Assembly: GCA_017625275.1 (NCBI GenBank)
Contig: JAGALI010000221.1
Span: forward strand, 1 to 15,365
Direction of reading: 5' to 3'
From: Clostridia bacterium
GTDB taxonomy: Bacteria; Bacillota; Clostridia; Oscillospirales; CAG-272
DNA: 15,365 nt
Shown: positions 7,322-15,352 of the stretch, piece by piece
Layout: each line of letters starts with the position of its first letter
Numbering within the stretch: position 1 is the stretch's first letter
Translations under genes and position numbers: made by a program
Notes under the pieces: model-generated
Told to the model about the DNA's origin: nothing
The model's input: only the letters and a program-made list of their open reading frames with translations
The model's database searches: none

Positions 7322-9280
7322 TTATTTTTGAACGATAAATACAGGACTTTCACTAGCAGGAACAATTACCTTGCCGTCCTTTACCTCTATATCGCTACGC
7401 TTACCATTATATTTCTCGTTTGCAAGCTCTACAAGGGTAAATTCACCCTCTCCAACCTCAAGCTCTACATCAGCCTTCATACCAACAGAGGTTATGCACC
7501 ATACTGCGTATTTTGCCTTACCCTCGGCTGTTACATACTTGAATATTTTAACATTCTCAGGTGCAGGAAGCTCACAGTCAAAGCGTGTATCCTTAAGAGT
7601 TTCCTTAAGAGTATATACATAATAGAAGGAATCCTTTTTGTTTCCTTGAATTACATTGGTTGCGTCAATTTCGATTGGGAATCTTATAAGTCCACAGGAG
7701 CCGTATTTTCCAACGGCAGTTTCCTCAGGGCCACAGTCACGAGACATATACATAGCTGCCTTTTCAACTCCTATAGAGGAAAGGAGAAGGTATTCACGAA
7801 CAAGCCAAATACCCTGAACCTGTCTACCTGTAAAGTCTGCATATGCGTGTGAGGAGTTGGTTGTCTTCCAGCTTTGGTTAGTATCCCAGCCAAATTCTGT
7901 TAGCCAAATTTCCATATCTGGATAATATCTGTCACGGAAGTCGCGAATGCTATCAAATCTACCAATGATATCTCCCTCCTCTGGGCTAACTCCCATCCAA
8001 ACGGACGCGCCTTGGTCGCCACGGTCCTCTATGTTAATATCAACAAGCTTTGCTATTCCGTCCTCATCAAGCTTTTTACCACAGTAGCAATGCGCATTTA
8101 TCGCATCAAATGGTAGTCTTTTGTCCTTACGATTGTACTTGCACCAAAACGCCATTGCTCTAATGTAGTTAGAGTTTAGCCCTGCTCCACCAGACATTGA
8201 CATTTTGAAGTTAGGGTCAGCCTGCTTTACACCGACATTCTTGTACATGCCCTCGTGTCCGTCGTAGCACATGCTAAGAAATGCTGCAAGCTCAAATGGT
8301 GAGAAGTAAGGGTCTCTGCCAAGCCATGTTCCATCAGGCTCATTAAGTGGCTCGACGCTCTTTAAATAGCCAAGACCAATCTTAGGCTCTTGTCCCTCTC
8401 CAACCTGAATTAGGCTTGGGTCAATGCTTTTGTTGCTTCCGTATCTTGCAACAAATTGGAAAAGCATTGTTGCATAGCTCATATAGTTTTTAGGGTCTGT
8501 GGAGTCACAGGTGCCGTCCTTTGGACATCTTTTTTGATGAGTTGAGAGCACAGGACAAACATCTATTCCAAACTCGTGCGTCTTGCGATAGAAATCATCA
8601 AAATCCCATGGGCCTGCAAAGCTTGGGCTAAAGGAAATTGTTGTTTTTTCAAGGTCTGGAGTACAGGACCAAATCCAAGGGTGATATTCACGAATATAAG
8701 ATACAGCACGAAGGATATCGTTTCCGTCGTTTACAAACGCATTCATTCCAACGAACTCGCTAAGGTCCTTGAACTTATGCTCCTTTTTCTCTGGAATTAC
8801 CTCTGGACTAGGTGCAACCTCATAGCCGTAAATAAGAATTTCGCTTGGCGCTTGGTTATTGTTAAAGGAGAAATTAATGTATTGGGTCTCGTGGCTTGTT
8901 TCAAAGCCGGTCCATTCTCTTTCCTTTGGGGCAAGCTCCTCATCATATTCCCAGCTAAATGGAGTACCCATCTTAACCTTAACCTTACGAACGCCATAGT
9001 CAGCCTTATCCTGCTCTGGCTTATATTCGTCGTAGTCGTTGTAAATATACATATTGGTGATTTGGTAAATAGCGCCCAAATCAACAGTAAATGCTAAATC
9101 AGTTTTGCCTACCCACCAGTGGTCATGCCTTGGATGCACCTGTGGCCTTTGTCCCTCTACGCCATATAGTGGGTCTCCGTCGTTATCAAATTCACAAAAG
9201 AAATTTGGAACCCTTTCTATACCCATATCATTGATAATCATCTCTGGGGTAACACGGATTTTTTGGGGTTTTGTGTTCAT
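7322..9280 (-). CDS. clan GH-A-type glycoside hydrolase paralog without signal peptide
   Basis: The 652-residue product is a paralog of the two neighbouring lipoproteins but begins MNTKPQKIRVTPEM, with no signal sequence. The frame upstream of the ATG is hydrophilic, contains no other start and meets a stop within about 13 codons, so a missed signal peptide is unlikely. Residues about 1-160 form a discoidin-like beta-sandwich, about 165-560 the barrel, and the rest a C-terminal beta domain ending ASESPVFIVQ. The acid/base glutamate is E314 in LNEPDG and the nucleophile is E462 in WLTEFGWDTNQS. Neither the Fn3-like domain nor the EF-hand loops of the relatives are present. A site reading AAGGAGAG lies eight bases before the ATG. 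It follows the 656-residue lipoprotein gene by 42 bases with no promoter or terminator between, so the two form an operon. It probably acts on imported oligosaccharides in the cytoplasm (inference). Confidence 0.83.
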   Translation of the reverse strand: MNTKPQKIRVTPEMIINDMGIERVPNFFCEFDNDGDPLYGVEGQRPQVHPRHDHWWVGKTDLAFTVDLGAIYQITNMYIYNDYDEYKPEQDKADYGVRKVKVKMGTPFSWEYDEELAPKEREWTGFETSHETQYINFSFNNNQAPSEILIYGYEVAPSPEVIPEKKEHKFKDLSEFVGMNAFVNDGNDILRAVSYIREYHPWIWSCTPDLEKTTISFSPSFAGPWDFDDFYRKTHEFGIDVCPVLSTHQKRCPKDGTCDSTDPKNYMSYATMLFQFVARYGSNKSIDPSLIQVGEGQEPKIGLGYLKSVEPLNEPDGTWLGRDPYFSPFELAAFLSMCYDGHEGMYKNVGVKQADPNFKMSMSGGAGLNSNYIRAMAFWCKYNRKDKRLPFDAINAHCYCGKKLDEDGIAKLVDINIEDRGDQGASVWMGVSPEEGDIIGRFDSIRDFRDRYYPDMEIWLTEFGWDTNQSWKTTNSSHAYADFTGRQVQGIWLVREYLLLSSIGVEKAAMYMSRDCGPEETAVGKYGSCGLIRFPIEIDATNVIQGNKKDSFYYVYTLKETLKDTRFDCELPAPENVKIFKYVTAEGKAKYAVWCITSVGMKADVELEVGEGEFTLVELANEKYNGKRSDIEVKDGKVIVPASESPVFIVQK

Positions 9281-9322
9281 TTTAAAAGCTCTCCTTAAAA
9301 TTTCGCAATGAGTGTTTTATTC

Positions 9323-11293
9323 TTATTCCGCAAATACGAGAATTGGACATTCGCTAACATTTACGCTTACAGCACCACCATTTGGGGTGAGTGATGTTGA
9401 AATGCCTGAGCGCTCTCCATACGCCATTTCGGTAAGTGTCACGCTAGATGCGCCACCAACATTTAATTGATAGCCGTCCACGCGCACATTATCCGAGGTT
9501 GGGCACCATAAAGCGTAGCATGTCTTGCCGTTGCCATTTTCGTATTTATAAATCCATACATCCTCATTACCCGAATCAATCCTTTCAACGAAATACATAT
9601 CGTTCATTGTATTCTTCAAGGTATAGATGTAGAAATAAGAATCCTTCTTTTCCTTATTGTAGGTTAGAACACCACTTGTACCATATTTTCCTACGGATTT
9701 CTCCTCGTCACCACAGTCAAGCGCCATATACATTGCTGCGCGGTCAACTCCGATTGAGGATAGAATTAAATAAGAGCGAACAAGCCACATAGCCTGTACC
9801 TGTCTGCCTGTGTAAGGACCATATGCGTGAGCAGAGCCCTCTGTGAGGTAGCTTTGGTTAGTATCCCAGCCAAATTCTGTTAGCCAAATCTCCTTTTCAG
9901 GGTAATATGTATCTCTGAACTCAATAAGGTCACTTAGCTGTCCTGCAAGGTCAGCAGCCTCAGGAGACACGCCAACCTCTATGCTATAGCCATTATAGGT
10001 TATTATTTTTCTACAGTATGTGTGAACATTAAAGGCATCCATGCCGATTGTGCCATCTGGACGATTGTTTTTGAGCCAGAAGCACATTGTTTTGATATAT
10101 CTTGTTTGTATTCCTGCGAGTCCAGAAATTGCAACCTTGATATTAGGGTCTGCGTTTTTGATACCAACTCCAGAGCCTGTTGGTGATGTCATAGTGCCAC
10201 AGTGTCCATCGTAGCTTGCCGAGGTTAGTGCTGCAAGCTGATATGGTGTGTAGCCCTTGGAGTCCTCTCCATTAGGCTCATTACCAAGCTCTATCCATTT
10301 TATAAGATTTTTGTTTATTTGCTTAGCACCACGAACTGTCTTTACAAGATCGACTGTGTTATTAGGATTGTTGCCATATCTTAAGGTGTATTGATACAAG
10401 AACTCTGCATACATCACATATGATGCAGGATCCATCTTATCAGAGCCCTCTAGCTGTGCTGGTGAACGGTCATGATAGAATTCAAAGCAAGGCACGCTCT
10501 CAGTATTACTGTCCTTGAGGATTTTATAAATTACATCCATTCTTGAAACATATGTTGTGCTAGAAAAATCGCTTCCAACAGCAGGATAGTTATCTACATG
10601 ATAGCCCGCGCGCCAGCCTGTGTAATCTCTAAAATAGCCTGCGCACGCAAGGTCGCTTGAGCTATTTCCACCAACCTTACTCTGTCCATTAATGCCAACC
10701 AAGTAGCCAAGCGTTCTATTGTGGTTTACCTTCTCAAGAGTAGGTATTTCCTCGCCAAGGTCATAGCCATAGGCTAAAATTTCATATGGTGGGTCTGCTG
10801 GTGAGTTGGAAAATATAAAGTTGATATATTGGGTATCCTTACCTATATCTACCCTATTCCAGCCAGCCCCTTGTGAAACGTATTCGATTGTATTTTCATA
10901 CTTGAAGGCTGTTCCTGTTTGGATTGTTATAGGATGTCCCTCTTCCTTATAGAAAAGGTATATATGGTCTATATGCTTTTTAACCTGAAAGTCTATAGTA
11001 ACCTCAAACTTAGACGCATAATCCTCATCATCAATATCGCCATCGTTATTGTAATCGACGGGCAAAAGATAGCTTTTTGGGAAATCAAAGCCTGTTGCAA
11101 GAGGGTCAAAATCCTGCTCGTCAAAAAGTGGGCTTAAATCCTTCAAGGATATGCCACAATAAGCCATATCATAATTAAGCTCCAGCTGTCTTACAGTTGT
11201 ATCAATCTCCTTCTTGTTACAAGCCACAAGCGAGGTAGCAAGCAAGAATATTGCAAGCACCACTAATATGTATTTCCATGCTCTAGATTTCAT
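9323..11293 (-). CDS. surface lipoprotein, clan GH-A-type glycoside hydrolase
   Basis: This 656-residue protein has a lipoprotein signal peptide with lipobox LVAC (C25), a discoidin-like beta-sandwich (about 35-190), a barrel-type catalytic region (about 200-575) and a C-terminal beta domain ending VNVSECPILVF. The acid/base glutamate is E339 in IELGNEPNG and the nucleophile is E473 in WLTEFGWDTNQSY. Other blocks shared with the 833-residue paralog are YTPYQLAAL, SASYDGH and KVAISGLAGIQ. A complete EF-hand-type loop lies in the beta-sandwich at 80-91 (D80, N82, D84, D86, D88, D91). There is no Fn3-like domain. It is the first gene of the minus-strand pair, driven by a good sigma-A promoter. 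It should be anchored on the outer face of the membrane and cut a glycan; the substrate and CAZy family are not determined. Confidence 0.85.
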   Translation of the reverse strand: MKSRAWKYILVVLAIFLLATSLVACNKKEIDTTVRQLELNYDMAYCGISLKDLSPLFDEQDFDPLATGFDFPKSYLLPVDYNNDGDIDDEDYASKFEVTIDFQVKKHIDHIYLFYKEEGHPITIQTGTAFKYENTIEYVSQGAGWNRVDIGKDTQYINFIFSNSPADPPYEILAYGYDLGEEIPTLEKVNHNRTLGYLVGINGQSKVGGNSSSDLACAGYFRDYTGWRAGYHVDNYPAVGSDFSSTTYVSRMDVIYKILKDSNTESVPCFEFYHDRSPAQLEGSDKMDPASYVMYAEFLYQYTLRYGNNPNNTVDLVKTVRGAKQINKNLIKWIELGNEPNGEDSKGYTPYQLAALTSASYDGHCGTMTSPTGSGVGIKNADPNIKVAISGLAGIQTRYIKTMCFWLKNNRPDGTIGMDAFNVHTYCRKIITYNGYSIEVGVSPEAADLAGQLSDLIEFRDTYYPEKEIWLTEFGWDTNQSYLTEGSAHAYGPYTGRQVQAMWLVRSYLILSSIGVDRAAMYMALDCGDEEKSVGKYGTSGVLTYNKEKKDSYFYIYTLKNTMNDMYFVERIDSGNEDVWIYKYENGNGKTCYALWCPTSDNVRVDGYQLNVGGASSVTLTEMAYGERSGISTSLTPNGGAVSVNVSECPILVFAE

Positions 11294-11334
11294 ACATTTA
11301 TACCTACCTTTTTGAAAAGATATATATTTACTTT

Positions 11335-11363
11335 AGTATAATATATATTAGCCTAAAAGTCAA
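11335..11363 (-). promoter_or_regulatory. sigma-A promoter of the minus-strand hydrolase pair
   Basis: On the minus strand, TTGACT (11363-11358), a 17-base spacer and a consensus-like TATACT (11340-11335) precede the ATG at 11293 by about 40 bases. It is divergent from the phosphate cotransporter promoter at 11446-11474. The 248 bases between the two genes are AT-rich and show nothing else convincing. Confidence 0.75.
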
Positions 11364-11445
11364 GTAACATTTTGACAAAAAGCACTTATGCGCAATCTTT
11401 TTTTGTTGTTTTTTCAGCAATATTCACAAAATTTCGCAAAGGGAC

Positions 11446-11474
11446 TTGAAAATCGTGATTTTTTAGGGTAAAAT
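11446..11474 (+). promoter_or_regulatory. sigma-A promoter of the Na/Pi cotransporter gene
   Basis: TTGAAA (11446-11451), 17 bases and TAAAAT (11469-11474). The predicted start near 11481 places a small hairpin, AATTTGG with CCAAATT (11486-11492 and 11501-11507), at the 5' end of the message, which could stabilise it. Confidence 0.65.
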
Positions 11475-11541
11475 TAAAATAGCGAAATTTGGCATTTTTC
11501 CCAAATTGTTGCTAATTCTAAAGAAACAAAAGGATGCTTTT

Positions 11542-13380
11542 ATGAGCGTATACGAAATTTTAACAATTATTGTCGTTCTTTTTGGTGGTCTTGCTTTCTT
11601 CCTTTATGGAATGAATCTTATGACTGACGGTCTCGAAAGAATGGCTGGTGGTAAGCTTGAGAGCATTCTCAAAAGCGCATCATCTAGCAAGGTAAAGGGA
11701 ATCGCCCTTGGTGCTGGTGTTACCGCCGTTATTCAATCCTCATCGGCTACAACCGTTATGCTTGTCGGTCTTGTTGGCTCGGGCATTATGACTCTTCCAC
11801 AAACGATAGGTATGCTTATGGGCTCTAACATTGGTACTACAATCACACCTTGGATTACCGGTCTTAGCTCTTTAAATGGCTCTGGAAACAGCTTAACCTG
11901 GGTTAACTTTTTAAAGCCATCATTCTTTACACCTATCATTGCCGTTGTAGGCATTATTCTTATAATGTTTTTTGGCACAAAAAACAGAAAGAACAAGGAT
12001 ATTGGTAAGGTATGTCTTGGCTTTGCTGTTCTTATGCAGGGTATGGAGCTTATGTCCGACTCTGTGTCGTTCTTGAGCGAAACTGATGCAAACGGTGTGC
12101 TAAAGTATGGCGATGCATTTTTCAAGGCGGTTGACTTCTTTAAAACACCTTATGTAGGCATTTGGCTTGCATTCATTGTTGGTACAATATTTACTGCTGT
12201 TATTCAATCCTCTTCTGCTGCAACTGGTGTTTTACAGGTTCTTGTTGCCGCTACTACAATTGTTGAAAATGGCGTAACAAAGGGCATGGGCTATCAAATA
12301 GTTATTCCTCTTATCCTTGGTATTAACATAGGCACATGCGTTACTGCAGTTATTTCGAGCCTTGGCGCAAATAACGATGCGCGTCGTGTTGCCGTTACTC
12401 ACCTTACTATAAAGGTAATTGCAGCTACTCTTTGCATGGTACCATTTGCTGTGATTGAGGCTATTGGTCCTGATTTCCTACAAAACATTCCTAGCGTTTG
12501 GGGAATTGCGACCTTTCATACACTATTCAACATCACCTCAACCGCGCTTCTCTATCCTTTCACAGGTCTTATTATGAAGCTTTCATATAAGATGGTTAAG
12601 GAAAAGGACTCCGGAAAGCAGGTTGCTTACCTCGACCCAATTCTTATTCAGCAATCCCCTGCTGTTGCGATTTCAGAGTGCTACAACCTAGCTATTGAAA
12701 TGTGTGGCTGTGCAAAGGAAACTGTACTTTTATCTCTTGACAACGTTGATTCTTATGAATCAAAAACCTCACAAATCATTCTTGATAACGAGGAGCTTAT
12801 TGATAAATACGAGGATAATATCGGAACATATCTCGTTAAGGTTTCGGCGCGTGCTTTGTCCGATGCTGACTCCAAGAAGGTATCTAAGCTTCTACACACC
12901 ATTGGTGATTTTGAGCGTCTAAGCGACCACGCAATTAATATTATGAAGGCTGCTGATGAGATGCACGAAAAGAAATTCAGCTTCTCTAAGGAAGCAACTG
13001 CTGAAATTTCAGTTATCACTCTTGCCCTTCGTGAGATTTTAACACTTACTGCTGATGCATTTGTAACAAATGACATCTCTCTTGCAAAGAAGGTTGAGCC
13101 TCTTGAGCAGGTTGTCGATGTGCTTATTGCAAAGACAAAATCCAACCACATTTCAAGACTTCAGGCTGGAAACTGCACAATCGAGCTTGGATTTATCCTC
13201 TCGGATATTCTCAACAACTACTCTCGTGTTTCTGACCACTGCTCTAATATTGCAGTTGCAATTATCGAAACTGCTCATAGTAGCTTTGAGACTCACGAAT
13301 ATCTTAACGCTATTAAAACACAAAACAACAGGGATTTCTTAAACGCATACCAAGAGTATTCAAAAAAATACACCTTCTAA
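11542..13380 (+). CDS. Na/Pi cotransporter family protein with PhoU-like C-terminal domain
   Basis: This 612-residue membrane protein belongs to the Na+-dependent phosphate cotransporter family (PF02690, NptA/YjbB-like). The two inverted repeats carry the hallmark QSSS motifs at residues 65-68 and 222-225, each in a hydrophobic setting (AVIQSSSATT and AVIQSSSAAT), followed by GSNIGTTIT and GINIGTCVT. Residues from about 374 to 565 are helical and charged and match a PhoU-like domain, as in other bacterial members. An upstream in-frame TTG at 11506 would add twelve residues but falls in a hairpin. I chose the ATG at 11542 because AAAGGA lies nine bases before it and the protein then begins with the membrane domain. 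It likely moves phosphate across the cytoplasmic membrane; in some relatives the direction is efflux. It has its own promoter and terminator. Confidence 0.92.
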   Translation: MSVYEILTIIVVLFGGLAFFLYGMNLMTDGLERMAGGKLESILKSASSSKVKGIALGAGVTAVIQSSSATTVMLVGLVGSGIMTLPQTIGMLMGSNIGTTITPWITGLSSLNGSGNSLTWVNFLKPSFFTPIIAVVGIILIMFFGTKNRKNKDIGKVCLGFAVLMQGMELMSDSVSFLSETDANGVLKYGDAFFKAVDFFKTPYVGIWLAFIVGTIFTAVIQSSSAATGVLQVLVAATTIVENGVTKGMGYQIVIPLILGINIGTCVTAVISSLGANNDARRVAVTHLTIKVIAATLCMVPFAVIEAIGPDFLQNIPSVWGIATFHTLFNITSTALLYPFTGLIMKLSYKMVKEKDSGKQVAYLDPILIQQSPAVAISECYNLAIEMCGCAKETVLLSLDNVDSYESKTSQIILDNEELIDKYEDNIGTYLVKVSARALSDADSKKVSKLLHTIGDFERLSDHAINIMKAADEMHEKKFSFSKEATAEISVITLALREILTLTADAFVTNDISLAKKVEPLEQVVDVLIAKTKSNHISRLQAGNCTIELGFILSDILNNYSRVSDHCSNIAVAIIETAHSSFETHEYLNAIKTQNNRDFLNAYQEYSKKYTF

Positions 13381-13387
13381 TAAAATC

Positions 13388-13418
13388 GGACCGATGCCTA
13401 GCGTCGGTCCTTTTGTTT
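13388..13418 (+). terminator. intrinsic terminator after the Na/Pi cotransporter gene
   Basis: A 10-bp stem GGACCGATGC with GCGTCGGTCC (13388-13397 and 13401-13410, one wobble pair, loop CTA) is followed by TTTTGTTT. It starts 8 bases past the stop codon. Confidence 0.9.
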
Positions 13419-13509
13419 GCTTTTGATTCTTTTTAAGCGCCTCTAAGCACACTAAATATCCCTTGTCGTTTTTTGTCAAAAATTTTCATAAAGCAACACG
13501 CATTTTTTA

Positions 13510-13538
13510 TTGACAAGCGCATTTTATTGTGTTATGAT
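13510..13538 (+). promoter_or_regulatory. sigma-A promoter of the glycosyltransferase gene
   Basis: A perfect TTGACA (13510-13515), 17 bases and TATGAT (13533-13538). The transcript would start near 13545, about 40 bases before the ATG at 13586. Confidence 0.78.
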
Positions 13539-13585
13539 ATTATATATTAATAGGCTTATGCCTAAAATCCAAGAGGAGGTTGCGT

Positions 13586-14827
13586 ATGAAATTAAGCGTT
13601 ATTGTTTGTATTTATAACACAAGCAGACCATACTTTAGAGAATGTCTTGAAGCTATTAGAAGCTCTACGCTTCCGTTCTCTGATTATGAGATTTTAGTTG
13701 TAGATGATGGTAGTGAGGTTGACTACTCTGATTTTGTCGACAAATATCAGCTTCGCTATGTCAAGACTGAAAATCGTGGTATTCTTGCATCAAGAATGTA
13801 TGCTTTAAGACTTGCTGAGGGCGATTATGTCACCTTCTATGATAGCGACGACACCTCATCCTTTAACTATCATGCGCCTATGCTTCTCGCTGCCGAGCGC
13901 GAGGGGGCGGACATTGTTATAAACGACTGGGCATTCCAGTCCGAGCGCGCAAAATACATCTGCGTAAGAGATACAACTATTAAAAACAACATCTGTGCCG
14001 AGGGTGATGATGTGCTTGAGCTTTTTGCATCACAGTGTGGCAGGGAGCATTCATATTTTGTGCTTTGGAATAAAATTTTCAAACGCGAGGTTCTTTTGAA
14101 GGCGCACAAGGAAATTGAAAGGCTTGAGCTTTCTATGGGTCCTGTGTTCTACTCTGAGGATGTTCTTTTCAACTTCTTTGCCTTTAAGCATGCAAAAAAA
14201 GCAATTAACATTCACACAGGCTATTATTTCTACAGAATACATCCACGCCAAAGTGTAAATGTTTCAAGCGAGGAAAAGCTGATAACTCAGGTCACCTCGA
14301 TGACTGATACCTTATGTGCAATGCGCGAAAATATTGGCGATAATGCTCACAAGGAGAAAATTACGCTTTATCTTGATAGATGGAATGAGCTTATGGCTCG
14401 CTCCCACTACTCTCACGCGAAATCAAAGAAATATCTTGGTGTAATCCCATACATCAAGGAGAGATATGGCGTTGACAAGCTTCGTATGTCTACCTTCAAG
14501 GATGGTAGCGCATATACAAAGAATCGCATTCTTGCTGAAAACCTTGCTGATATTGACAAGGCGCTTCGTCAGCTTTACAGAGAAAGCGACAAGCCAACTG
14601 ATGCGTCATACGACAAGGCTGATGAGTATGTTGCCCGCTCCATTGAGCACATGTGTGCATATCAAGGCAAGATTATCGCATGGGCAAAGGAAGCAAAAAT
14701 CGCCATTCCAAGGGCACAAATCTCATTTAAAACTAGATTCCTTCACAACCATGTGGTTTACGGAATGGGTATGATACTTTTTAAAAAAGGCTCAAAAATT
14801 CGTGCCTTTTTGAAAAAAAGATTTTAA
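13586..14827 (+). CDS. family 2 glycosyltransferase
   Basis: The 413-residue protein begins with the GT-A fold of inverting family 2 transferases: KLSVIVCIYN at the N-terminus, ILVVDDGS with D40 and D41 for nucleotide binding, NRGILASRMYAL, and the metal-binding YDSDD (D86, D88, D89). Such enzymes pass a sugar from a nucleotide donor to a lipid, polysaccharide or protein acceptor at the inner face of the membrane. The second half (about 230-413) is helical and charged, with no family I recognise, and ends in a hydrophobic then Lys/Arg-rich tail (GMGMILFKKGSKIRAFLKKR) that may touch the membrane. An in-frame TTG at 13580 is rejected because it lies directly on the GAGGAGG site at 13573-13579, which is ideally spaced for the ATG at 13586. 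The gene stands alone, so donor and acceptor cannot be inferred from neighbours. Confidence 0.92.
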   Translation: MKLSVIVCIYNTSRPYFRECLEAIRSSTLPFSDYEILVVDDGSEVDYSDFVDKYQLRYVKTENRGILASRMYALRLAEGDYVTFYDSDDTSSFNYHAPMLLAAEREGADIVINDWAFQSERAKYICVRDTTIKNNICAEGDDVLELFASQCGREHSYFVLWNKIFKREVLLKAHKEIERLELSMGPVFYSEDVLFNFFAFKHAKKAINIHTGYYFYRIHPRQSVNVSSEEKLITQVTSMTDTLCAMRENIGDNAHKEKITLYLDRWNELMARSHYSHAKSKKYLGVIPYIKERYGVDKLRMSTFKDGSAYTKNRILAENLADIDKALRQLYRESDKPTDASYDKADEYVARSIEHMCAYQGKIIAWAKEAKIAIPRAQISFKTRFLHNHVVYGMGMILFKKGSKIRAFLKKRF

Positions 14828-14831
14828 GAAT

Positions 14832-14858
14832 AAGCGCTTGTCCATCAAGCGCTTTTAT
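14832..14858 (+). terminator. hairpin between glycosyltransferase gene and lepA
   Basis: A perfect 9-bp stem AAGCGCTTG with CAAGCGCTT (14832-14840 and 14846-14854) is followed by TTATA. The T-run is short, so termination may be partial. I see no promoter for lepA in the 45-base gap, so some read-through into lepA is plausible. Confidence 0.65.
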
Positions 14859-14872
14859 ACAGAGGAAAGTAA

Positions 14873-15352
14873 ATGAACGATAAACAAAGAAACATAAGAA
14901 ACTTCTCCATAATTGCTCATATCGACCATGGTAAATCTACCCTCGCCGATAGAATTTTGGAATACTGTAATGCCGTTTCCAAGCGCGAGATGGAGGAGCA
15001 GCTTCTCGATAATATGGATCTTGAGCGTGAGCGTGGAATCACCATAAAGGCTCGTGCTGTTCGAATTGAATATACTCATAGTGACGGACAGGATTATGTG
15101 CTCAATCTTATTGACACCCCTGGCCATGTTGACTTTAACTACGAGGTGTCTCGCTCCCTCAATGCGTGTGAGGGTGCGCTTTTGGTTGTTGACTCTACAC
15201 AGGGCATTGAGGCGCAAACGCTTGCTAACGCTTATTTGGCAGTCGACGCTGACCTTGAAATTGTTCCTGTTATAAACAAGATTGATTTACCATCTGCTGA
15301 TGTCGACAGGGTGCGTGCTGAGATTGAGGATGTTATAGGTATTAGGCAATAA
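14873..15352 (+). CDS. lepA: translation elongation factor 4 (LepA), N-terminal part, frame broken near window end
   Basis: The first 157 residues are a clear LepA/EF4 GTPase domain. LepA binds the ribosome and can back-translocate stalled tRNAs, using GTP. Motifs are G1 AHIDHGKST (15-23), G2 in RERGITIKA (T57), G3 DTPGH (81-85) and G4 NKID (135-138). NYEVSRSL and EDVIGI are also typical. Family members are about 600 residues long. Here the frame stops at 15350-15352 just after EDVIGI, where relatives continue with an acidic residue and then the SAK motif (G5). The break is 13 bases from the window edge, so a frameshift or assembly error is more likely than a real short protein. The start follows AGAGGAAAG at normal spacing. 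Confidence 0.88.
   Translation: MNDKQRNIRNFSIIAHIDHGKSTLADRILEYCNAVSKREMEEQLLDNMDLERERGITIKARAVRIEYTHSDGQDYVLNLIDTPGHVDFNYEVSRSLNACEGALLVVDSTQGIEAQTLANAYLAVDADLEIVPVINKIDLPSADVDRVRAEIEDVIGIRQ

Noticed and set aside
7328..7852. 174-codon plus-strand open frame inside the leaderless hydrolase gene
   Set aside because: It is antisense to a gene with clear catalytic motifs, has no ribosome binding site and shows no recognisable domain.
8576..9097. 173-codon plus-strand open frame in the same gene
   Set aside because: Antisense shadow of the beta-sandwich region; the composition resembles reverse-frame translation rather than a protein family.
11506..11541. TTG start extending the Na/Pi cotransporter by 12 residues
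   Set aside because: No ribosome binding site, the TTG falls within a hairpin at the 5' end of the message, and the ATG at 11542 has a good site.
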